Of a stretch of DNA of 64,000 nt, positions 56,939 to 64,000 are shown piece by piece; within the stretch, counting starts at the first letter, position 1; each line of letters starts with the position of its first letter. The DNA is from Dicaeum eximium (Eukaryota; Chordata; Aves; Passeriformes; Dicaeidae): positions 478,345-542,344 of the forward strand of contig VWZP01010964.1 in NCBI GenBank assembly GCA_013396995.1, written 5' to 3'. Made by a program: the position numbers and the translations under genes. The notes under the pieces are model-generated. The model was given only the letters and a program-made list of their open reading frames with translations, did no database searches and was not told the DNA's origin.

Positions 56939-57021
56939 CCCGGCCTTGCGGCACGTCCAAGCCCATAGGAGCGACAGGAGGTTTGGTTTGTCTGAGATAC
57001 CCAAACCTTGGGGTCCCTGGG

Positions 57022-57158
57022 ATGACCAAAGGAGGAATGGAGTCAGTGGAAGTGTTCACAACTGAAGGCAAAGGCAGGGGTTTGAAAGCCCAGAAGGAAT
57101 TCTTGCCTGGGGACGTCATCTTCGCAGAGCCAGCCTACGCAGCCGTGGTTTTTGACAG
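57022..57158 (+). CDS. SMYD1: SMYD1 exon 1 (SET and MYND domain protein 1), N-terminal part
   Basis: SMYD1 is a histone lysine methyltransferase and myosin chaperone partner of heart and skeletal muscle. This exon encodes MTKGGMESVEVFTTEGKG onward to AYAAVVFD and is followed by a GTAAGA donor in phase 2. It matches the start of vertebrate SMYD1, where the EVF...GKGRGLKA segment is the first part of the split SET domain (GKGRG contacts the methyl donor S-adenosylmethionine). The first ATG (57022) is used because orthologs share the MTxGxME start; an inner ATG at 57037 is in frame. The MYND finger lies in the next exon, which I do not find before the window end. CD8B lies on the opposite strand, as expected for this gene. 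Confidence 0.9.
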
Positions 57159-60100
57159 GTAAGAGAAAGGCACTTGTAAAACTCAGACCAAAAGTAATCT
57201 CGCTGCAAAATTTCATCCAGGTGGTTGTATGAAAGTTTGGAGGTGTCTGGATGATATCAGAGAAGGGATGGGAGGGAAGTCAGAAGCACTTCTGGAAAGC
57301 CACACTCACAGCTTTTAGTGAATGTCCTTCCCAGGGCTCAGATCACTTTTAGTGTTCACTTTTAGTGTGGTGCAGTTTGTTTCCAGGATGTGACCCTGCA
57401 AGGTGCTTGGTGTCAAAACCTTTTAGAAAAGCAGTGAAAGTTGCATGTATTCAGTGCCTCACAAAACCAGCTCCATGCTGGAGTTTGGGTCATTCAGGTA
57501 CAGGAATCTCAGGCTGACTTTGCTGAAGTCTCTGATGGGTAATACATGGTAAAAGTGAGCTCTGTTGTGCTCTGCTCACATGTACCATCCCCAGCTGCAT
57601 TTCCAGCTTCATCATCCACTGCCCTCGAACTAGGAGCTGGTGGGGATCAGTGAGTGACACTGTTTCTGTTAAAGAGATTTAATATTTACAGCTGGCTGAG
57701 CTAACTGGAGACAAATGTCTGCTTTTGCCCTTTCACAAGACTGGTTTTAAATTTATGTTCACACTGATGTAGCCTGAGAGTCTGCACCAGACTCTGAGTT
57801 CTGGTGCAAGGATATTTTTCTTTTCTGCTGCTTGTTTTAATCACAACATTCACTCAACCTGAGCTGCTGGTGTGGCTGGTAGGTGCCCACTTCTGCCCTT
57901 TGAACCAGTGGAAGATTCACTTAAATAACCTGGAAGAGAAAAGATGCAAAGAATGGATTTCTGTGTTGATCGCCATTGGGCTAAATCTAATTTAAGGCCT
58001 CTGACACAAACGAAATTTTTTCAGCCTTATAACATGACAACTGAGAACAGAATGTAGCCCAGATTTTTAAACTGAGGACTTAGATGGAAGCTGAAGGTTT
58101 AAGTCTGAGCTTAAGAAAGTTGTGAGTATTCTTCAAGGGCATCATGGTGAGTCCTGAGACTGAATTTTTAGCCCTGAACATCCAGTGACTTCAGTAAATG
58201 CTCTGCACACCAAACGGGGCTGTGAGCCATTCTGCTCAGCTGAGTTTTGTCTGATTAAATTGGCTCTGCTAACGAAGTCTGGGGCACAAGCAGAGGTTGT
58301 GCTGCTGTATTAATCCTGGTCATCTCATAGCTGAGGCTGACCAGTGCCACTGTGTGTGACCTGGCAGCAGCAGAGAATTGGATACTAAATAGGCAGAGGA
58401 AGAAATAAGTGTTTTGTGTGTCTTTCATTCACTGTTTCTTTGTCCTCTAACTGTCAGTGGGTGAACATGATTATGAATCTTTGCCATAGCAGGAATGACA
58501 CCTTTAGTTTTTATTTTAATATGTCATTGCAAGAGCTCACATTAAAATGTAATTTTTCACGTTAAAATGTTGAGTTCTTGAAGTCTTAACCCTGAGCTCA
58601 ATTACAGGAGTTGGACAAAATAATTTCTCCTTGATGTGTCCTTTTAGCCCCTCAGTCAGTACTTCAGTTTCACTCATGACACTGGCTGGAATTTTGTGGT
58701 GATTTGCTTTGGAATTGCCTGTGGACAATTAGTTCTCTCATACCTCATACCTTATTAAAAATACTTTTCTTTTTTTAAACCACTGAAAACGTTTTGACTT
58801 TTGATGGTGGGTTAAAAATATTTTTTCTTCTATGTGAAATGTTGCACCATGCATAGAGCAGAGCTGCCCATGTTGAAGAAGTGCAACTTTGCAGCATTTT
58901 CAAATGTCACTTGTGTAATGTGAGATAAGGGCAGGAGCTATCACTGCATCAGCTCTTAGACTGCAGGCTGTGTCTTAGGATGAGGTTTCCAAAAGAAAAC
59001 CTCAGATGGGGAGAGCTGTGTTTCCCTGCTTCCCTCCCTTCCTCCCCAAGCTGGGCCTGTTCAGCTCCCAGAGGGCAGGTCCAGAGGTTGAGCAGCAAGA
59101 AGTCAAGGTAAACACAGCCCTTCTCTGCAACTGTTTGCAATAATAATGGATCCTTACCCTCCTGTGACACATCTCATCTCAAAGCACTGATGTGGGTCCA
59201 TGGTGAAATGCAGTCCCAAAGTCTCTGAAACAGATGAAATGCTCGTTGATTAGAGCTTGGCATGGCATCCCCTGGGTGTGAGATATAATGGAAACACACA
59301 TTTTCCTTGTGGAAATTGCCCTGATGATTTTCTTACACACCCAGGCTTTGGTTTTAAAGGTACCTCCTGTTGCTGTCCGAGGGTATTCAGTTGCATCAAA
59401 CTCCATTGAAGTGATTGCTGCCAAAGAAGGGTTGCCTGCATCCTCATATTCTTTATTCCTGCAAGATTAAATCCACACCTGGTCATGGTAGCTGGTTTTA
59501 CCCTATAGGAATTGCTGCTCCCTCTGCATGGATGAAGAGCCCAGTGAAGAGGCATGTGCTTTTCCTAGCCCACAGACACAAGTGTATAGGTCCTAAAATT
59601 GTTGTTGAGTCTACACTACTAAAAAAGGAAAACCCAAAACTTTTGCACAGGGAAGCCCAAACTCCAGAGTCCCTCATCCTAATTCCACTCAGTATCTCCC
59701 ATGCCTTGCTGAAAGCACTGTGTATGTGTACTGTGGAAAAGAGACTCAAATATGAATGATTGCTGGTTTTGGCTCAGGCCCTACCAAATATGTGACCAGA
59801 TTTTCCAGAGATCTCAGCTTTCTTTGTGCATAAGGACCACACAGATGCACTAGAATGCAGAGCTGGTCTCTACGTTGCAACCCTTTGAAGAACTCAGTCC
59901 TTTGGGAAGTCTATTCCCAGTCTGTGGGTATTGAGACCCTGAAATCCTTCCCCTGATTTTGCTGTTGAAAGGTTTATGGAAGGCAGCTGTAGTGCAGAGG
60001 CCACACAGTGATTTCTGTATGGCTGCATAGGATGTGCAGGCGAAGCAAAGGGCTTTTGGAGATTAGTAGCAGCAGCTCTGCAGAGATACAACACTGTTGT

Positions 60101-61014
60101 GCTCTCCAGAACACAGCTTGAAATGGAAATCACACTGGGATATCAGCCACAGTTTACCTGGCCAATAACCAGATGGTCAAGTTTAAAGTCGGTAACAAAT
60201 TACACGTGGGAGCTTTGACACGCTGCCAGGCAAATAAATGCCAGAAAATCAGCATTGCTGTCACTGCTGGTCCTCCACTGCTGGGAGCTGGTTGGAGGGG
60301 CTCTCCCACCAGCCCACTATGGATCCAATCCAGCACAACTGGATATCATAGTACAGACTCCAACCTGACATATATGCAGATAGATACCTAGACAGAGAGA
60401 TAGATGTGAGGAGCTGTTGAAGTAATTTGGACCTGAGGCTGTCACCCAACTGCACTTTATTGATGTCTGTCTTTCAGTAGGAGGCTGAGTTTGAGGAAGT
60501 GTGGAGATTTTATTTTGCTAGGAAAAAGGACAAATATTTTCTTTGACAAAACTCTATCATCAGATGTCCCTGCAGAGCCTAACTCTGGACTTCTGTGTCC
60601 AGAAAAGTGAATCCAACACTAAATGTTGCTATAACCCATGGAGCTCTGTATGTGCAGTGAACACAGACATCTACCTTTGAGCTAAATGGCTTTCCAGACC
60701 CCCCTGAGGGTGGTGGTGGAATCTCTACTCAGACACAGGGGGTGCAGACAAATGAGCACATTGAGGTGTCTAAATCTACAGGCTGCATCCCACCCTGGAA
60801 GCCTTGAAGGTCACAGGGACTCTGAGAGCCCCTAAAGTCATTAAGTTTGGAGAGGGCTTGTACTCTTCAGCCCAGTGATGGTCATCTGAGCAGCAGTTTC
60901 TCACACAGTGCCAGAGACTTTAAAAACTCAAAGAAAAATCATGTTCCTATAAACACCAGCCAGCTCATAGTCAGATTTTAAGGCCAGAGTATGACTCACT
61001 AGGCTAACCCTGTC

Positions 61015-61097
61015 CATTGCAGGGGGTTGGACTAGGACTAGGTGACCTTTAAAGGTCCCTTCCAACCCAAACCATTTTGATTTTATGATTCTGTAAC
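61015..61097 (+). mobile_element. CR1 LINE extreme 3' end
   Basis: GCAGGGGGTTGGACTAG, AGGTCCCTTCCAACCCAAACC and a final ATTTTATGATTCTG are the standard CR1 3' terminus. Only about 80 bases remain. Confidence 0.9.
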
Positions 61098-63754
61098 TTA
61101 GATGCTTAACACAGTGTATACTTAGCATTGACTCCTGTATCAAGCCTGTTACTTCTACCTGAAAGAGAGCAGGCTGCTTAAAGAAATGGTGAATACTGAT
61201 GGAAAAGGGGTGCAGAACTCTGTGTGATTTCCAGGATAAAGTGTAGGCACAGCCTGATCTCTGATTTAGCCTTGCTGTTATCAGCTGAAATATCCCTCAG
61301 AAAACACCACTGCCAGGCCTGCTTTGCCCTGATGTAGAAGCAGAAAGCTGGAAATGCATCTTTGCAAGGGATTCTTTGCTTTTGTTGGGGTGATTTTTCA
61401 ATCTGCAAAGGTCCTGAGCCTTTCACTGAAGCTTTCTCTAATTCTTCCTCCCTCTTTGCTTTCTCCTGAAGATCCCAGGTCTCCTTTCCTCCATCACCTT
61501 CATGATGATGGCATTCCCAGTGCCAGGGCTCAATGTGCTGTATGTGACCTTCTCCTCTGACATATCAGCTGGCTCTCCAGCCTGTAAGAGTTTACATTTC
61601 CTATAAGCAAGGGGATGCCTCATATGTCTCTGTCAGCCTTTGCCAAGAGAAGGTTTGCTCTTTAGCCAGCAGAATTTGAGGGACAGTAGTCAAGGTAAAA
61701 AGTGTCATGGGGTGGAAAACCAAGATCACCTGAAGATCTGCTTGATGTGTGATCTGCAAATTGATAAAAAACCGAAATCATGCAAATTTTGTATGTCTTT
61801 CTGATGTATGAAAGAGGCCAAAAACATTTTCCAAGGATGTGTGGAGAACTCTGTAATTATAGTTAGGATGACCTAGAGATATAAGAAATCCAAAATTATC
61901 CATAGCAGCATGACTGAAAAGATTATGGGAACAAATTCTTTGAGCTGACACCAGTAAAAACTGAGAGCCAATGTGATTGTATTCACATTTTTTTTAATGT
62001 TCTGGGGTTTGATTTTTATTACTATCTCATTTGTTCAAAAGCTTAATTAAAACCTGGGAGAAAACTTAGCTTTTTAAAGAAAACCTCACCCACACCTCTA
62101 AGAAGAGGCTAGGAAATCTTGTAATGAAAGACTAAAAATAAAATAGTCAAAAATTAGTCTAAAATAAGTCTTCTTCTCAAATCAGAAAAACTAGGATATA
62201 TCATCCCTGACATTTTAAAGGTAAAAGCACTAAGTTCCAACTCCTTTTTAAAGGAGCAAACCCATTCTTATGCTAATAATTCATCTTTAGGTAGCAGGTG
62301 CAATTTCTTAGGCTGTTGTCTTTAATGAAGTGTTACAGCCTCTGCTTTGAAAAGCAGGGAGACTTTGCCTGCATCTTCAGCTGTTCTTATGCTGTTCTCT
62401 GTAGCAGGCTGAGGAGACAGATGCCCTGCTAAGCAATAATAAATAGGATTTAGGTGTAAGTTAGGCCATCTCTGTGTATCATCTGTGATGTACAGAGTAG
62501 CATGGACCCATGTTAAACAGTTTGTGAGCTGCTCACTGTGTCTGTCAGCTACTCAATGAAATCCTCCCCTGTTCTTTGCACTAAAGCCAGCTCACCTGGT
62601 TTTTCCAGGCCAGTGAATGAGATGTTTTGTGTGCTGGATGCCAGGTATTTGGGCAGTGCATGTCTCAGACATGAGGCTGATACATTTCCTCTGACAGTGC
62701 TCAACCCTGGCAGGTCCAGCAGACCTTAATCTGTCTGAATCCAATCCAAGCAGTCACAAGAGTTATTTGTTTCTTGTGCTTTCGCTGCAGGCTTGCAGGA
62801 GCCATGGTTTAGTTGTCAGAGCTGTGTTACCTCTTGCATTTGTTGGCTGGCACGTTGAATCACTGCTTTTGTCACTGTATTAGTGGATTACTGGATAACT
62901 GGATTAGTTGTAGGTGTGTGTCTCACCTCAGTAACACCAGAGTTCAGCTCTGCTGATGCTGGGGTGGGAGGCCAAGGAAACCTGAGGCTCCCCAGAATGT
63001 CATTCAGTGAGTCAGTCAGTGGCATCTGCCCTCTAAGTCAGTCCTAAATCCCTGACCTGGCAAGCTTGTGATGGGCTGGAGGCATCACTGTACTAAAGAA
63101 GATCCTGCTTTTGGGCAGGGTGAGAACCAGTTCTCACTATGTGTGGAGGAGGGCAGCGATCACCTCAGAGGTTGTGGAGTGCACAGACAGAGCAGAAATC
63201 AGCTGTGCTGTCCCTGTGATGGAGCAAGGGAAGCTGAGCAGCAAGACCCAGAGGGTTCAGACCTCCAGGGCTCCTTGGCAGGTGCCACAGCAGAAGGCAC
63301 CTCCCCAGGGTCCTCTCCTGGAACTTTTAGGGCTGCCTGGCCATAATCCAGTCTTCTTTGAAGCATTTTGGGGCATGGAGGATCCCATAATGGTTTTGAA
63401 ACACCTGCAGTATTTCTTACACTTGCCAGTCAGATCACCTGGCAGTAATTGTCTCTGCAGTTTCAATACCACAAGGGCTGTTCCTTTTCTTTCTCAGAAA
63501 GTCTTGTATAACTTTTTCGGTGCATTTCTGCATCTCCTCGGAAATGAGGGATTTCCAGAGCTGGTGGTAAGTTCTGCCAGCCAGGTTTGCTCTGGAAAAT
63601 CTGGACACCCCATGCAATCAATAGCAAAATGCAAAGTCAGCATTTCAGTGTTTTTTTTTGTTCTCAGGGAGTGAACTAAGGGGACTGTTGGAGGACTTGG
63701 ATTTTTCTGCACCATGTTCCCTTCCAACCTGTCACTCCTCTCTACAAGGAAAGG

Positions 63755-63800
63755 TTTTTTTTGTGGGTTTTTTTTTTTTTTTTTTTCCCTTTTTTCTTTC
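63755..63800. repeat. T-rich low-complexity tract
   Basis: Two long T-runs are separated by GTGGG. No element was recognised next to it. Confidence 0.8.
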
Positions 63801-64000
63801 TGACTGCCCTTCAAACACCCAGGTGGCAGGAGGGACCCCCCATTCCCCATGTGAGATATCTCCCTGTGCTTCCTGGCATGATGCAACCACGTGGGTTTTA
63901 TCAGCTCTCTGGCTCTGCTTTGCCTTACAAGGAGTGTAATCTCTCTTGCAGCCTCTGCCCCCCTGACCTGACAGTGACAGAGCACAGCCTCACATTTCCC

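Larger units (their letters stand above)
57159..64000 (+). other. SMYD1: SMYD1 intron 1 (to window end)
   Basis: No MYND-finger exon was recognised, so intron 1 probably continues past the window. It holds one CR1 3' end and a T-run. A 187-codon open frame at 63111-63674 has no recognisable domain and is treated as chance. Confidence 0.6.

Noticed and set aside
63111..63674. 187-codon plus-strand ORF in SMYD1 intron 1.
   Set aside because: It was checked for the MYND finger and SET parts of SMYD1 and has neither. A second overlapping frame is also open, so chance is likely.
1..64000. CRISPR arrays, bacterial operons, tRNA or rRNA genes.
   Set aside because: The sequence is vertebrate nuclear DNA, and no regularly spaced repeat array or cloverleaf-like gene was seen.

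Overview
The window is nuclear DNA of a bird, most likely a songbird. It holds two T-cell co-receptor genes, the first exon of a muscle gene, seven CR1 LINE fragments of avian type, and one remarkably intact endogenous retrovirus. Most of the rest is non-coding, AT-moderate intergenic or intronic sequence.

Layout. Minus strand, 3.7-6.8 kb: CD8A, with exons for signal peptide, Ig V domain, hinge, membrane segment and basic CxC tail; the terminal exon was not found. Minus strand, 19.4-24.7 kb: CD8B, with exons for signal peptide, V domain, hinge and membrane segment; the tail exon(s) were not found. All internal CD8A and CD8B exon junctions read here are phase 1 up to the tail exon. Plus strand, 28.35-37.75 kb: a provirus with LTR-like ends, gag, a long pro-pol ORF and env. 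Plus strand, 57.0 kb: SMYD1 exon 1 with a TATA-like box and a MEF2/E-box cluster upstream. SMYD1 was first named for lying opposite CD8B, so the order CD8A-CD8B-SMYD1 supports all three calls.

The main discovery candidate is the provirus. Its three ORFs (565, 1211 and 874 codons) are uninterrupted. Yet key catalytic residues are substituted: the reverse transcriptase motif A Asp is Ser, YxDD reads CAGD, and the first integrase Asp is Gly. The protease DTGA, all four RNase H acidic residues, the integrase HHCC finger and D35E pair, the furin-type site, fusion-peptide-like segment and membrane anchor of Env, and a Gag PPxY are retained. gag and pol share one frame across a single UAG. An env splice acceptor and a leader donor are visible. 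The two LTRs are strongly diverged but collinear: the 5' copy keeps a TATA box and lacks AATAAA, while the 3' copy keeps AATAAA and lacks the TATA box. A CR1 copy is nested between env and the 3' LTR. Together this looks like an old insertion kept by selection as a host transcription unit rather than as a mobile virus. It may be the ortholog of a known avian co-opted retrovirus such as chicken Ovex1, or a separate one; that needs a search I cannot run.

The remaining stretches (1-3.7 kb, 6.8-19.4 kb, 24.7-28.3 kb, 37.8-57.0 kb, 57.2-64 kb) show CR1 fragments, one further LTR-like remnant, minisatellites and simple repeats, but no other gene I can support.
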